From positions 1-64,000 of the forward strand of contig NZ_CP134398.1 in assembly GCF_002968335.2 (NCBI RefSeq): a stretch of 64,000 bases of DNA. Direction: 5' to 3'. Below, piece by piece: positions 38,528 through 47,695 of the stretch. Below the pieces are notes generated by a model that ran no database searches, had not been told where the DNA came from, and saw only the letters and a list, made by a program, of their open reading frames with translations. Position numbers and translations under genes: made by a program. Origin of the DNA: Mycobacterium sp. ITM-2016-00316. Lineage in GTDB: Bacteria; Actinomycetota; Actinomycetes; Mycobacteriales; Mycobacteriaceae. Positions within the stretch are counted from its first letter, which is position 1; every line of letters starts with the position of its first letter.

Positions 38528-39717
38528 CCGAACGCGTTGCGCAGGAACGGGGTCGAGTCGACCAGCGAGGCCAGCACCGTCCCGCTGTGATCCTCCTCCG
38601 GGTAGATGCGCAGTTCGACGTTCTGGTTGTTGGCCACCAGCTGGTCGTAGAAAGCCAGCGTGGAAGCCGGTGGCACATCCCGGTCGAGCAGGCCCACCCC
38701 GAGGAACATCGGCCGGTCATAGCCCGACACCGGCGTGCCCATGAAAGCGTTCAGCGCGTCCTCGACCCCCGGGATCGAAATCAGCGGTGCCGAGAACATG
38801 GCGGCCGGGCTGAGTTGGGCGAGTTCGTCGGTGAGCGGGTGGACGCACACCGTCTCGGCGCGGGCGGCCGCGTTCAGGCCGGCCGGGGACAGCACGCTGT
38901 TGACATCCAGATCGGGCCGCGCCTCCCGCAGCGCCGCGATGATGTAGGCCGTGTAGGCGTTGGCCACCGGCCCCAGCTCGGGCAGCTGCAGATCGGGCCC
39001 GGCCTGCGCGACGAACTTCTGGATGTTCGCCGGGGTGCCGGTCGCGACAACGCCGCGGTAGTCGAGACCGCTGCCCGCGCTGAACTCGGTGGCCCAGCGG
39101 GCACTGGCGACCGCCGCGCCACCGCCCTGGGACTGGCCGACGATGGCCCACTTCGGGGACAGCGCCAGGTCCATCCGGTGGGCGGCGATCACCGAATCGA
39201 TGACACCGTGTGCGGTGGTGACGCTGTTCAGGTAGCTCATCAGACCCGGGGTGCCCAGGCCCGCGTAGTCGCTGGCCACGATGACGTACCCCTGGTTGAG
39301 CCAGTGCGACAGGTACTCGTCGTCGCGCGGGGTGCGCGGCAGCGCAGAAGGGGTGCAGTCGTCGCCGAGACCGACCGTGCCGTGGGCCCAGGCGATCACG
39401 GGGTAGCCGCCCGGCGGCGCCGGCGTGCGCGGGACGAACACCGCAGCGGTGCTCACCGCCGGCGCATCGTGCTGGTCGGTGGTGGAGTAGAGGATTCGGT
39501 AGGCGGCGCCGGCACCGGCGATGGACAGTTCCGGTGCCAGCGGGACGGTTTCGATGAGATTGCCGGGCGCCGGGATCGGGCCGGCGAAGAAGCGGGCGTC
39601 CAGCCCGGACCAGTTCGGTGCGGCGGCGTGCGCGACACCGGGCACCGTGAGAGCGATCGCGAGAATGAACATCAGGGTGGCGCGCAGAGCGCATCGCAGG
39701 CCGGCCATGCCCGACAC
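38524..39717 (-). CDS. Secreted lipase/esterase (LIP family)
   Basis: A 397-residue protein with a signal peptide (cleavage near AHAA, residue 31) and an alpha/beta hydrolase of the secretory lipase (PF03583, Candida lipase A-like) type. The nucleophile sits in the elbow GQSQGG; the His is probably in EEDHSGT and the Asp in GLLDRDVPP. The family hydrolyses triacylglycerols or esters outside the membrane. The start is uncertain between two ATGs three codons apart. Neighbours give no clear link; furA-katG follows divergently. Confidence 0.88.
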   Translation of the reverse strand: MSGMAGLRCALRATLMFILAIALTVPGVAHAAAPNWSGLDARFFAGPIPAPGNLIETVPLAPELSIAGAGAAYRILYSTTDQHDAPAVSTAAVFVPRTPAPPGGYPVIAWAHGTVGLGDDCTPSALPRTPRDDEYLSHWLNQGYVIVASDYAGLGTPGLMSYLNSVTTAHGVIDSVIAAHRMDLALSPKWAIVGQSQGGGAAVASARWATEFSAGSGLDYRGVVATGTPANIQKFVAQAGPDLQLPELGPVANAYTAYIIAALREARPDLDVNSVLSPAGLNAAARAETVCVHPLTDELAQLSPAAMFSAPLISIPGVEDALNAFMGTPVSGYDRPMFLGVGLLDRDVPPASTLAFYDQLVANNQNVELRIYPEEDHSGTVLASLVDSTPFLRNAFG

Positions 39718-39793
39718 CTTAGGCGGGCTCGTGGTGACTGTTCTGCGCCGCCCGGGGGCGCCGGCGGGCGCGCGAACTCGCCCCCCATTTATC

Positions 39794-39822
39794 TTGACTA
39801 ATTCCAGAAAAGGGGACAGACT
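39794..39822 (+). promoter_or_regulatory. furA promoter region with A/T-rich FurA site
   Basis: TTGACT (39794-39799) is followed after 17 bases by CAGACT (39817-39822), and the furA GTG begins seven bases later. This fits the reported arrangement of mycobacterial furA, where the transcript starts at or near the first codon and FurA binds A/T-rich sequence overlapping the -35. The stretch ATTTATCTTGACTAATT is the likely FurA-binding part. Confidence 0.6.
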
Positions 39823-39828
39823 CGCCTA

Positions 39829-40266
39829 GTGGACACGGCAGCGGACTTCCAGCAGATGCTGCGAGGAGCCTCGTTGCGCGTGACGCGCCCCCGGGTGGCG
39901 GTGCTCGGCGCCGTCTCCCGGCATCCGCACGCCGATACGGATTCGGTGATTCGCGCGGTACGCGCGGAATTGCCCGAGGTGTCGCACCAGACCGTCTATG
40001 ACTCGCTCAACGCGCTGACTGCCGCCGGCCTGGTGCGCCGCATTCAACCGTCCGGTTCGGTGGCTCGCTATGAGTCACGTGTCGGCGACAACCACCATCA
40101 CGTCGTGTGCCGGTCGTGTGGGGTCATCGCCGATGTCGACTGCGCGGTCGGGGAAGCCCCTTGTCTGACCGCCTCCGATGATCTCGGGTTCGCCATCGAT
40201 GAAGCCGAGGTCATCTACTGGGGCCTGTGCCCCGAGTGCATTACCTTGCAGAGTGTTTCGCAGTAA
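39829..40266 (+). CDS. furA: Ferric uptake regulator family protein FurA
   Basis: FurA represses itself and katG and responds to oxidation and metal. The 145-residue protein has the winged helix (about 15-80, [19 protein letters not shown]), the metal-binding segment [12 protein letters not shown] and a second CPEC pair near the C-terminus. The start is GTG at 39829, which in mycobacteria is often the first base of a leaderless mRNA. katG starts 35 bases after its stop. The pairing with katG is diagnostic. Confidence 0.96.
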   Translation: MDTAADFQQMLRGASLRVTRPRVAVLGAVSRHPHADTDSVIRAVRAELPEVSHQTVYDSLNALTAAGLVRRIQPSGSVARYESRVGDNHHHVVCRSCGVIADVDCAVGEAPCLTASDDLGFAIDEAEVIYWGLCPECITLQSVSQ

Positions 40267-40300
40267 TCAACGAGTTCCGACAGCCCCGGAAGGATCCACA

Positions 40301-42487
40301 ATGGCCGAGACAAGTCCCCCGATAGGCGAGGCGCAGACCGAGCCCGCCGAGGCTCAGTGCCCGATGCTGATCAAGCCTCCCGTCGAGGGTGGCAGTAACC
40401 GCGACTGGTGGCCGAACGCGGTCAACTTGAAGATCCTGCAGAAGGACCCCGAGGTCATCAACCCCCATCCCGGGTTCGACTACCGCGAGGCCGTGAAGTC
40501 CCTCGATGTCGATGCGCTCGCCGCCGATGTCGATGCGGTGATGACCGATTCACAGGACTGGTGGCCGGCGGACTTCGGGCACTACGGACCGTTCTTCATC
40601 CGGATGACCTGGCACGCGGCCGGCACCTACCGGGTGGTCGACGGCCGTGGCGGCGGTGGCAAGGGCATGCAGCGCTTCGCCCCGCTGAACAGCTGGCCCG
40701 ACAACGTCAGCCTCGACAAGGCCCGTCGTCTGCTCTGGCCGGTGAAGAAGAAGTACGGCAAGCAGCTGTCCTGGTCGGACCTGCTGGTCTTCGCGGGCAA
40801 CCGCGCGCTCGAGCACATGGGCTTCAAGACCGCCGGATTCGCCTTCGGTCGCCCCGATTACTGGGAGCCCGAGGAGGACGTCTACTGGGGCGCCGAGCAC
40901 GAGTGGCTGGGCAGCCAGGAGCGCTACGCCGGCGCCAACGGCGACCGGACCAGGCTGGAGAACCCGCTGGGTGCCAGCCATATGGGTCTGATCTACGTCA
41001 ATCCCGAAGGCCCGGAAGGAAACCCGGATCCGTTGGCGGCAGCCACCGATATCCGGGAGACCTTCGGCCGGATGGCGATGAATGATGTCGAGACCGCGGC
41101 GCTGATCATCGGCGGCCACACCTTCGGCAAGACCCACGGCGCCACCGATGTCGAGAACGGTGTCGAGCCCGAAGCCGCGCCGCTGGAGTCGCAGGGTCTG
41201 GGCTGGGCCAACTCGGGCGTCGGCAACGAGACCGTGAGCAGTGGCCTCGAGGTGACCTGGACGCACACACCCACCAAGTGGGACAACAGCTTCCTGGAGA
41301 TCCTCTACGGCAACGAGTGGGAGCTGTTCAAGAGCCCCGCGGGTGCCCACCAGTGGCGACCCAAGGACGGCGGCTGGGCCAACTCGGTACCGATGGCCCA
41401 GGGCAACGGCAAGACTCATCCGGCGATGCTCACCACCGACCTCTCGATGCGGGTGGATCCCGGCTTCGAGAAGATCACCCGGCGCTGGCTGGATCACCCG
41501 GAGGAGCTGGCCGAGGAGTTCGCGAAGGCCTGGTTCAAGCTGCTGCACCGCGATATGGGCCCGGTGGAACGCTACCTCGGCCCGCTGGTTCCCCAGCAGA
41601 CCTGGCTGTGGCAAGACGTCGTGCCGGCCGGAACCCCGGTCAGCGATGCCGACGTCGCAACGCTGAAGGCCGCGATCGCCGAATCGGGTCTGAGTGTGTC
41701 GCAGCTGGTTTCGACCGCGTGGAAGGCGGCAGCGTCGTACCGCAACAGCGATATGCGCGGTGGCGCCAACGGTGGCCGCATCCGCCTGCAGCCGCAGATC
41801 GGCTGGGAGTCCAACGAGCCCGACGAGCTGTCCCAGGTGATCGCCAAGCTCGAGGAGATCCAGGCTTCGGCCGGCGTCGCGGTGTCCTTCGCCGATCTGG
41901 TGGTCCTCGGCGGCGTGGTGGGCCTCGAAAAGGCCATCAAGGCAGCCGGATTCGATGTCGAGGTGCCATTCACCTCCGGTCGTGGGGACGCCACCCAGGA
42001 CCAGACCGATGTCGAGTCGTTCGGATACCTGGAGCCCAAGGCGGACGGTTTCCGCAACTACGTGGGCAAGGGTGCGTCGCTGCCCGCCGAGTACGAGGTC
42101 ATCGACAAGGCCAACCTGCTCGGTGTCTCGGGTCCGGAGATGACCGCCCTGATCGGTGGTCTGCGCGTGCTGGACACCAACTACGGCGGCACCAAACTCG
42201 GTGTGTTCACCGACAACCCGGGCGCCCTGACGAACGACTTCTTCGTCAACCTGCTGGACATGGGCACCAAGTGGGGACCGTCACCGGCTGATGACGGCAC
42301 CTACCTGGGCACCGACCGTGCCAGCGGCGCACCGAAATACACCGCGAGCCGGGTCGACCTGCTGTTCGGGTCGAACTCGCAGCTTCGCGCTTTGGCCGAG
42401 GTGTACGCCGAGGACGATGCGAAGGAGAAGTTCGTCAAGGACTTCGTCGCCGCGTGGACCAAGGTGACCAACGCGGATCTGGTCTAA
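40301..42487 (+). CDS. katG: Catalase-peroxidase KatG
   Basis: KatG removes hydrogen peroxide and, in M. tuberculosis, activates isoniazid. The 728-residue protein has the distal heme site [11 protein letters not shown], with Arg101, Trp104 and His105, and the proximal histidine in [11 protein letters not shown]. Trp104 and the Met in [12 protein letters not shown] are two of the three residues of the Met-Tyr-Trp adduct. Ser314 aligns with Ser315 of M. tuberculosis, so the common resistance position has the wild-type residue. The ATG at 40301 is chosen with CCGGAAGGA upstream; the open frame before it overlaps furA. The C-terminal domain is complete. Confidence 0.98.
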   Translation: MAETSPPIGEAQTEPAEAQCPMLIKPPVEGGSNRDWWPNAVNLKILQKDPEVINPHPGFDYREAVKSLDVDALAADVDAVMTDSQDWWPADFGHYGPFFIRMTWHAAGTYRVVDGRGGGGKGMQRFAPLNSWPDNVSLDKARRLLWPVKKKYGKQLSWSDLLVFAGNRALEHMGFKTAGFAFGRPDYWEPEEDVYWGAEHEWLGSQERYAGANGDRTRLENPLGASHMGLIYVNPEGPEGNPDPLAAATDIRETFGRMAMNDVETAALIIGGHTFGKTHGATDVENGVEPEAAPLESQGLGWANSGVGNETVSSGLEVTWTHTPTKWDNSFLEILYGNEWELFKSPAGAHQWRPKDGGWANSVPMAQGNGKTHPAMLTTDLSMRVDPGFEKITRRWLDHPEELAEEFAKAWFKLLHRDMGPVERYLGPLVPQQTWLWQDVVPAGTPVSDADVATLKAAIAESGLSVSQLVSTAWKAAASYRNSDMRGGANGGRIRLQPQIGWESNEPDELSQVIAKLEEIQASAGVAVSFADLVVLGGVVGLEKAIKAAGFDVEVPFTSGRGDATQDQTDVESFGYLEPKADGFRNYVGKGASLPAEYEVIDKANLLGVSGPEMTALIGGLRVLDTNYGGTKLGVFTDNPGALTNDFFVNLLDMGTKWGPSPADDGTYLGTDRASGAPKYTASRVDLLFGSNSQLRALAEVYAEDDAKEKFVKDFVAAWTKVTNADLV

Positions 42488-42502
42488 CCTGCAGCCCTCA
42501 TT

Positions 42503-42531
42503 CCAGGCCGGTCCCTTCGGGGCCGGCCTGG
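42503..42531 (+). terminator. Intrinsic hairpin terminator after katG
   Basis: A 13-base-pair stem (CCAGGCCGGTCCC with GGGGCCGGCCTGG, one T-G pair) closes a TTC loop 16 bases after the katG stop. It lacks a T tract, like many mycobacterial terminators. The convergent DUF808 gene ends six bases further on. Confidence 0.75.
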
Positions 42532-42537
42532 ATGTGG

Positions 42538-43479
42538 TCAGTGGGCTTGTTTCTTTTTGCCGAACGGCAGCACGTGTACGACCGCCGCGACGATGGCGCC
42601 GATCACCAGGCCCACCACCGCGGAGATTCCGGTGTTGACCAACCAGCCCACCCCGCCCTCGGCGACACCGATCGCATGGGATACCCAGTGCTCGGCGTCG
42701 TGGACGAGGTCGTAGGGCGGCCGCAAACCGGCTTCGTAGCTCTGCGCCAGCAGGATGTGGCCGCCGACCCACAGCATCGCGACGGTGCCGATGATCGACA
42801 GTGCACCCAACACCTTGGGCATCGCCGCGACCAGGCCGCGGCCGACCTTCTGCGCGAACGCCGAGGACCGCTGCGCGAGTGCCAGACCGGCATCGTCCAT
42901 CTTCACGATCAGGGCGACGACGCCGTACACCGCCGCGGTGATGACGATGGCGACGACGATCAGGCTGGCCAGCCGCAGCCAGAACGTCTGGTCGGCCACC
43001 TCGTTGAGCGCGATGACCATGATCTCGGCCGACAGGATGAAGTCGGTGCGGATGGCGCCCGAGGTCAGGGTCTTCTCGGCATCCTCGCCGGCCACGGCGA
43101 CGGGAGCGGCGTGCGCGTCTTCGCCGGTGATCCAGCCCCACACCTTCTCGGCGCCCTCGAAGCAGAGGAACGTCGCACCCGCCATCAGCAGATAGGGCAG
43201 TGCCCACGGCGCGAAGATGCTCAGCAACAGCGCCGCGGGCAGGATGAACAACAGCTTGTTGCGCAGCGACCCGATCGCGATGCGCTTGATCATCGGTAGC
43301 TCGCGGGACGCATGAATACCCTGCACGTATTGCGGTGTCACGGCGGTGTCGTCGATGACGACGCCCGCGGCCTTGACGGTGGCCTTACCCGCTGCGGCGC
43401 CGATGTCGTCGATCGACGCGGCGGCCAGGCGGGCCAGGACGGCAACATCGTCGAGGAGGGCGAACAGGCCTGCGCTCAT
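42538..43479 (-). CDS. DUF808 family inner-membrane protein (YedI-like)
   Basis: A 313-residue membrane protein that starts MSAGLFALLDDVAVLARLAAASIDDIG, the DUF808 signature, with about five to six membrane helices, the segment PYLLMAGATFLCFEGAEK, and a basic C-terminus GKKKQAH. Family members such as E. coli YedI have no firm function. The open frame extends upstream but the chosen ATG gives the family start. The short region before it (43480-43557) holds a palindromic operator belonging to the divergent TetR gene and might also affect this gene. Confidence 0.9.
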   Translation of the reverse strand: MSAGLFALLDDVAVLARLAAASIDDIGAAAGKATVKAAGVVIDDTAVTPQYVQGIHASRELPMIKRIAIGSLRNKLLFILPAALLLSIFAPWALPYLLMAGATFLCFEGAEKVWGWITGEDAHAAPVAVAGEDAEKTLTSGAIRTDFILSAEIMVIALNEVADQTFWLRLASLIVVAIVITAAVYGVVALIVKMDDAGLALAQRSSAFAQKVGRGLVAAMPKVLGALSIIGTVAMLWVGGHILLAQSYEAGLRPPYDLVHDAEHWVSHAIGVAEGGVGWLVNTGISAVVGLVIGAIVAAVVHVLPFGKKKQAH

Positions 43480-43522
43480 GTACCGAAGGCTAGCCGGTGG
43501 TGCACGCCCATGCGTACCGCCT

Positions 43523-43550
43523 CTGTAACAGAGCAAATGCTCTGTTACAG
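43523..43550 (+). promoter_or_regulatory. Perfect 13-base inverted repeat, probable TetR operator
   Basis: CTGTAACAGAGCA (43523-43535) and its exact reverse complement (43538-43550) flank two A's. A TACAGT hexamer (43546-43551) overlaps the right arm and lies seven bases before the GTG of the TetR gene, so the site covers its likely -10. Autorepression is the natural reading, with possible control of the divergent membrane-protein gene. Confidence 0.8.
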
Positions 43551-43557
43551 TCGTGCC

Positions 43558-44166
43558 GTGCCCCGCCCCCGTGTGTACGACCTGGACACCGTGCTCGACG
43601 CGGTGGAGTCCCTCGCGGCGGCCCAGGGGCCGGCGGCGGTGACGGTACGGGCCGTCGCCTCGGCGGCCGGCGTGTCCAATGGCGCGCTCTACCACAACTT
43701 CTCGTCGCGATCGGAGCTCATGGCCCGTGCCTGGCTGCGGGCCGGCACCCGGTTTCTGGCCGCCCAGCGCGCGGCCGTCGGTACCGCCGTCGGCGTCGAG
43801 GCCGTGGTGGCCGCCGCCCAGGCACCGGGCGTCTTCGCCGAACACCACCCGGAATCGGCCCGGCTGGTCCTCTCGGTGCGGCGCGAGGCGATCCTCGGAC
43901 CCGAGCTCTCCGACCAGCTCACCGCTGAGCTGCTCGGCCTCGACACCCTGCTGGTGGAGCTGATGATCCAGCTCGCAGAGCAGCTGTGGGCACGCCGCGA
44001 TGCCGCCGCGGTCGACACCGTCACCACCTGCGTCGTCGATCTGCCGACCGCGATCCTGCTCAGCCGCAACCGGCTGCACGATCCGACCGCCCGCGCGCAG
44101 CTGAGCGCTGCCGTGCGTGCGGTGCTCGCGACCGGACCACCACCACGAAAGGCACGACACCGATGA
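43558..44166 (+). CDS. TetR family transcriptional regulator
   Basis: A 202-residue TetR regulator with the DNA-binding domain at about 8-55: VTVRAVASAAGVSNGALYHNFSSRSELM is the helix-turn-helix. The C-terminal ligand domain is Ala/Leu-rich. The GTG at 43558 gives the family start and no ribosome-binding site is seen, so the mRNA is probably leaderless. Its stop overlaps the start of an enoyl-CoA hydratase-like gene by four bases, which suggests an acyl-CoA or fatty-acid-derived ligand. The operator is the palindrome just upstream. Confidence 0.92.
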   Translation: MPRPRVYDLDTVLDAVESLAAAQGPAAVTVRAVASAAGVSNGALYHNFSSRSELMARAWLRAGTRFLAAQRAAVGTAVGVEAVVAAAQAPGVFAEHHPESARLVLSVRREAILGPELSDQLTAELLGLDTLLVELMIQLAEQLWARRDAAAVDTVTTCVVDLPTAILLSRNRLHDPTARAQLSAAVRAVLATGPPPRKARHR

Positions 44167-44831
44167 CACCGACCCTGAACCAGGTGGACGGTATCGCCGT
44201 CCTGACCCTCGGCGATGACGAGAACCGTTTCACTCCCGATTTCCTGGACGCCGTGCACGCCCTGCTCGATCAGGTGCTCGCCGACGGGGCCGCGGGTCTG
44301 GTCACCACCGCGACCGGCAAGTTCTATACCAACGGTCTGGACCTGGACTGGCTGGCCGCCCACGGCGAGCAGACCCAGTGGTACGTCGGGCAGGTGCAGA
44401 CGCTGCTGGCCCGAGTGCTCACCCTGCCGATCCCGACGGTCGCCGCCATCGTCGGGCACGCCTTCGGGGCCGGGGCGATGCTCGCCACAGCCCACGACTT
44501 CCGCGTGATGCGCACCGACCGCGGATACTTCTGTTTCCCGGAGGCCGATATCCGGATTCCCTTCACCCCCGGTATGGCCGCCCTGATCCAGGCGAAGCTG
44601 ACACCGCAGGCGGCCGTCGCATCGATGACCACGGGCCGGCGGTTCGGCGCCCCGGACGCAAAGACCTACGGGATCGTGGACGCCGTCGCCGCCGAAGGCG
44701 CGGTCACCTCTGCCGCCCTGGACCTGTTGCGGCCGTTGGCCGGAAAGGATCCGGGCACCCTCGGGGCGATCAAGACGACGATGTTCGGTCCGGCCGCCGA
44801 GGTGCTCATGGCCGCCGCAGCACCCCGTTGA
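44163..44831 (+). CDS. Enoyl-CoA hydratase/isomerase family protein
   Basis: A 222-residue crotonase-fold protein, shorter than the usual 250-270. It contains the oxyanion-hole segments TATGKFYTNGLDLDWL and IVGHAFGAGAMLATAHDF and the following FCFPEADIRIPFTPGM. In typical hydratases the second catalytic glutamate follows soon after; here the ADIRIPFTPGM part differs from the usual EVxLGxxP, so the reaction may be isomerase-like. Candidates are delta3,delta2-enoyl-CoA isomerase or a divergent hydratase. Coupled to TetR by a four-base overlap. The exact substrate cannot be called. Confidence 0.82.
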   Translation: MTPTLNQVDGIAVLTLGDDENRFTPDFLDAVHALLDQVLADGAAGLVTTATGKFYTNGLDLDWLAAHGEQTQWYVGQVQTLLARVLTLPIPTVAAIVGHAFGAGAMLATAHDFRVMRTDRGYFCFPEADIRIPFTPGMAALIQAKLTPQAAVASMTTGRRFGAPDAKTYGIVDAVAAEGAVTSAALDLLRPLAGKDPGTLGAIKTTMFGPAAEVLMAAAAPR

Positions 44832-44914
44832 GCACCGACTGGCCGTCGGGCAACGGGGCGCTCAACGGCATCCCGGTGACGGTCACCGCGGCGACAGCCT
44901 GATAAGGATTGATC

Positions 44915-45418
44915 ATGGGAACCAATCAGCGCGCCAAGATCGTGATGGCCGATGACGAGATCACCGAGTTCATCGACCGCAGCCGCACCGCCACCATGGC
45001 GACGGTGCTGCCCAACGGCCGGCCCCACCTGGTGGCCATGTGGTACGCCGTCCTCGACGGTGAGATCTGGTTCGAGACGAAGGCCAAATCGCAGAAGGCG
45101 GTGAACCTGCGACGCGACCCCACCATCACGGTGATGATCGAGGACGGCCACACCTACGACACCCTGCGCGGGGTGTCCATCGACGGCACCGCGGAGATCG
45201 TCGACGACCCGGAGACCAATCTGCGGGTGGGCATCAGTGTGTGGGAACGCTATACCGGCCCCTACACCGATGAGATGAAACCCTTTGTGGAGCAGATGAT
45301 GAACAACAGGGTGAGCGTCCGGGTGGTCGAGTCGCGGCGGCGCAGCTGGGATCACCGCAAGCTGGGCATGCCCGCCGTGCCGCTCGGCGGCAGCACCGCC
45401 CAGTACCTGGATCAGTGA
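44915..45418 (+). CDS. PPOX-class (FMN/F420-type) oxidoreductase
   Basis: A 167-residue split-beta-barrel flavoprotein of the pyridoxamine phosphate oxidase-like class: SRTATMATVLPNGRPHLVAMWYAVLDG and SQKAVNLRRDPTITVMIEDG are characteristic of mycobacterial PPOX proteins, many of which use F420. The ATG at 44915 follows an AAGGA site; an in-frame TTG two codons upstream is possible. Its 3' end overlaps by seven bases the convergent thioesterase gene. The cofactor (FMN or F420) cannot be told from sequence alone. Confidence 0.85.
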   Translation: MGTNQRAKIVMADDEITEFIDRSRTATMATVLPNGRPHLVAMWYAVLDGEIWFETKAKSQKAVNLRRDPTITVMIEDGHTYDTLRGVSIDGTAEIVDDPETNLRVGISVWERYTGPYTDEMKPFVEQMMNNRVSVRVVESRRRSWDHRKLGMPAVPLGGSTAQYLDQ

Positions 45419-46206
45419 TCCGGTGGCGCGAATCCCGGGCTGAGCAGCGCGGTGGCGATACCGCTGCCGATCGGGCCGTGCCGGTCGAACAGGGTGGCGG
45501 TCCCGGTGGCCACACCCGCGTCGCTGTAGTGCGTCAGCGCGCTCAGCCCGATCTCCGGGCCCTCGGGTAACCGGCTCAGAGTCAGTGTGTAGTCGGCGTT
45601 GATGTACAGCAGCCCATCGGGCCCGAAGTGGGTCAGCGAGCTCACCACATCACCGGCCATCGCGGCCCGGGCGAACGGCGTCATCGGCTGCCCCTCGACC
45701 AGCGGGGCGACGTTCTGCAGCCAGATGTGCTTGGGCCCGGTGTGTCGCCACGCGCTCAGATCTGAACTGCTGCCTGCGCCGTGCGCCACCAGCTGCATCG
45801 GCGCATCGGTGGGTACGCGATCAGGCCCGGGCGGGGCAGGGATGTCGACCGGAGTGGTCCAGATCCGTGTCGGCGCTGCCGGACCGCGGCGGAGCAGCAC
45901 GGCACTGGCGCGGCCCACCACCTCGCCGCCTTGAACTGCCTGGGCATCGACGACCCGGATCCGGCGGCCGGTGCGGATGGGTTCGGTGCGGATGGTCAGC
46001 GGCGCCAGTGCGGCGGGCCGGAACAGGTCGACGGTGAGGCGGGCGGGCTGCAGGTCGGGGTCGCCAAAATCGCGGTCGATGACGTGTCCCAGCAGTCCGC
46101 CGAGCACATTGCCGCTGATGGTCTCGCCCCACGGACCCCGGGCGATGCTGGTGGGGATGAAGTCGTCACCGTCGGCGGTGTAGTACGCCGTCGGTCGTGC
46201 GCTCAC
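45412..46206 (-). CDS. Acyl-CoA thioesterase family protein (double hotdog)
   Basis: A 264-residue protein with the TesB-like double-hotdog layout: N-terminal ARGPWGETISGNVLGGLLGHVIDRDF and DLFRPAALAPLTIRTEPIRTGRRIRV, C-terminal NADYTLTLSRLPEGPEIGL and GPIGSGIATALLSPG. Such proteins in mycobacteria hydrolyse acyl-CoAs of unknown length. The start at 46206 overlaps the stop of a small GNAT gene by four bases, so the two are likely translated together, and pirin lies further upstream in the same direction. Confidence 0.82.
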   Translation of the reverse strand: MSARPTAYYTADGDDFIPTSIARGPWGETISGNVLGGLLGHVIDRDFGDPDLQPARLTVDLFRPAALAPLTIRTEPIRTGRRIRVVDAQAVQGGEVVGRASAVLLRRGPAAPTRIWTTPVDIPAPPGPDRVPTDAPMQLVAHGAGSSSDLSAWRHTGPKHIWLQNVAPLVEGQPMTPFARAAMAGDVVSSLTHFGPDGLLYINADYTLTLSRLPEGPEIGLSALTHYSDAGVATGTATLFDRHGPIGSGIATALLSPGFAPPDH

Positions 46207-46496
46207 TGCTGATACTCGGGGTGCTTGGCGATGTACTGCGTCACCATCGAGCAGTGCGAGGCGATGCGCAGATCGGCCTCGCGGGCGGCCCGTAGGGCCT
46301 CTTCGACCAGAATGGTGGCCAGGCCGCGTCCGCCGAACGCCGTATCAACCTCGGTGTGGGTGAAGGTGCGCACGCCGTCACGGTCGTGGAAATCGATCAG
46401 ACCCACCCGGCGGCCGTCGACCGAGATGGTGAATTGCCGGTCTCCGGCGGCGACGGTGGCCTGCGCGCCGGTGCGGTCGGTGTGTTCAGCGGACAC
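46203..46496 (-). CDS. Small GNAT-family N-acetyltransferase (YjdJ type)
   Basis: A 97-residue member of the short GNAT group (PF14542): DGRRVGLIDFHDRDGVRTFTHTEVD, then GGRGLATILVEEALRAAR binds acetyl-CoA, ending in HCSMVTQYIAKHPEYQQ, which is the family's characteristic C-terminus. The GTG at 46496 is chosen; a longer frame starts upstream in pirin. It overlaps the pirin stop by 11 bases and the thioesterase start by four. The biological substrate is unknown. Confidence 0.85.
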   Translation of the reverse strand: MSAEHTDRTGAQATVAAGDRQFTISVDGRRVGLIDFHDRDGVRTFTHTEVDTAFGGRGLATILVEEALRAAREADLRIASHCSMVTQYIAKHPEYQQ

Positions 46497-47442
46497 GGGG
46501 TTTGAGCCTAGTGCCGGGCATCGTCGGAGCGGGAAGGCGGGAGACGGGACCCTGGTATCCGGTGACCGCCCCGAACCTGTCGGCACCGTCCTGCCAGGCC
46601 TGCCGGTAGGCGACGATCTCGTCGTGGCTGCGGCCGACGAAGTTCCACCACATCAACAGGGCCTCGCCGAAAGGCGGCCCGCCCAGCAGGATCAGCCGGG
46701 CCGGCGCATCTGAGCGGTTGACGATCTCGAGACGATCCCAGCCGGGGGACTGGTGGGCGAGATCGGCGCGCTGCAGCGCGGTGCCCCCGATTTCGACGTC
46801 GCCCGCATCCAGCAGCACGCCGTGCTCGAAGGTCGGGTCCACGTCCAGGTTCACGGTCGCCCGCGGGTCGATATCGATCTGCGCGCCGAGCAGCGGGGTG
46901 AAGGTGTGTACCGGTGACCGGCTGCCGGCGAGCTGGCCGAGGAAGACCCGCAGCGTGGCGCCGCCGACGATCGTGGCCTCGGGTATGTGGTGGGCGAAAT
47001 CGCGGCCGGTGTCGCGGGCGGAGTCCGGCAAGGCGACCCACAGCTGCACGCCGTGCAGAACGGTGGCCGCAGACGTCGACACCTCCGAATGACAGATGCC
47101 GGCGCCGGCCGTCATCAGGTTGATCTCACCGGGACGCACCATGGCGTGCATGCCCGCGCTGTCCCGGTGCTCGATCTCGCCTTCGAAAAGCCAACTTACG
47201 GTTTGCAATCCGGTATGCGGATGGGGCGGTACATCCATCCCGGCCGAGGAACGGACGTCGTGCGGGCCGTAGTGGTCGGCGAAGCACCAGGCTCCGATCA
47301 TCGAGCGCTCTTTGGCAGGAAGGGTGCGGCGGACCAGCATCGCCCGGGGGCCACCGAGGGGCACCTCGCGTGCCTGCAGAACACCGGTGAATCGCGATGC
47401 GCGGCAATCGACTTCGTCGGGCGAGGGATCGACGTTGCTCAC
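46486..47442 (-). CDS. Pirin family protein
   Basis: A 318-residue bicupin. The N-terminal cupin has the metal-binding set in DVPPHPHTGLQTVSWLFEGEIEHRDS, followed by the pirin motif GEINLMTAGAGICHSE. A C-terminal pirin domain ends GGPPFGEALLMWWNFVGRS. Bacterial pirins act as quercetinases or redox-linked regulators, but roles vary. The start is uncertain: GTG at 47442 gives MSNVDPSPDEVD and is preferred; an ATG at 47487 would add 15 residues. It is first in a minus-strand trio with the GNAT and thioesterase genes. Confidence 0.88.
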   Translation of the reverse strand: MSNVDPSPDEVDCRASRFTGVLQAREVPLGGPRAMLVRRTLPAKERSMIGAWCFADHYGPHDVRSSAGMDVPPHPHTGLQTVSWLFEGEIEHRDSAGMHAMVRPGEINLMTAGAGICHSEVSTSAATVLHGVQLWVALPDSARDTGRDFAHHIPEATIVGGATLRVFLGQLAGSRSPVHTFTPLLGAQIDIDPRATVNLDVDPTFEHGVLLDAGDVEIGGTALQRADLAHQSPGWDRLEIVNRSDAPARLILLGGPPFGEALLMWWNFVGRSHDEIVAYRQAWQDGADRFGAVTGYQGPVSRLPAPTMPGTRLKPRVR

Positions 47443-47695
47443 CGTGCCGATGGTAGACCGGGGGAGGTTCGAGGACGGTGCCGGCATGACGCCTCTCGGC
47501 AAGTGGTCGCACGAAGCGACGGTTATCTCAGTGGTACCCGGGGCATGACCGGCACCGTCGGTCATCTCAACCGAGCGCGGGCCCGCGGTATTCCGCGCGG
47601 TCGACGGTGACCACGATCACCCCCGGGGACCGTCAAAATTGACGTTCGAGAAGCTAAAATGCTACTGGCGAGTAACTTCTGAAGGGTTGGGCGAC

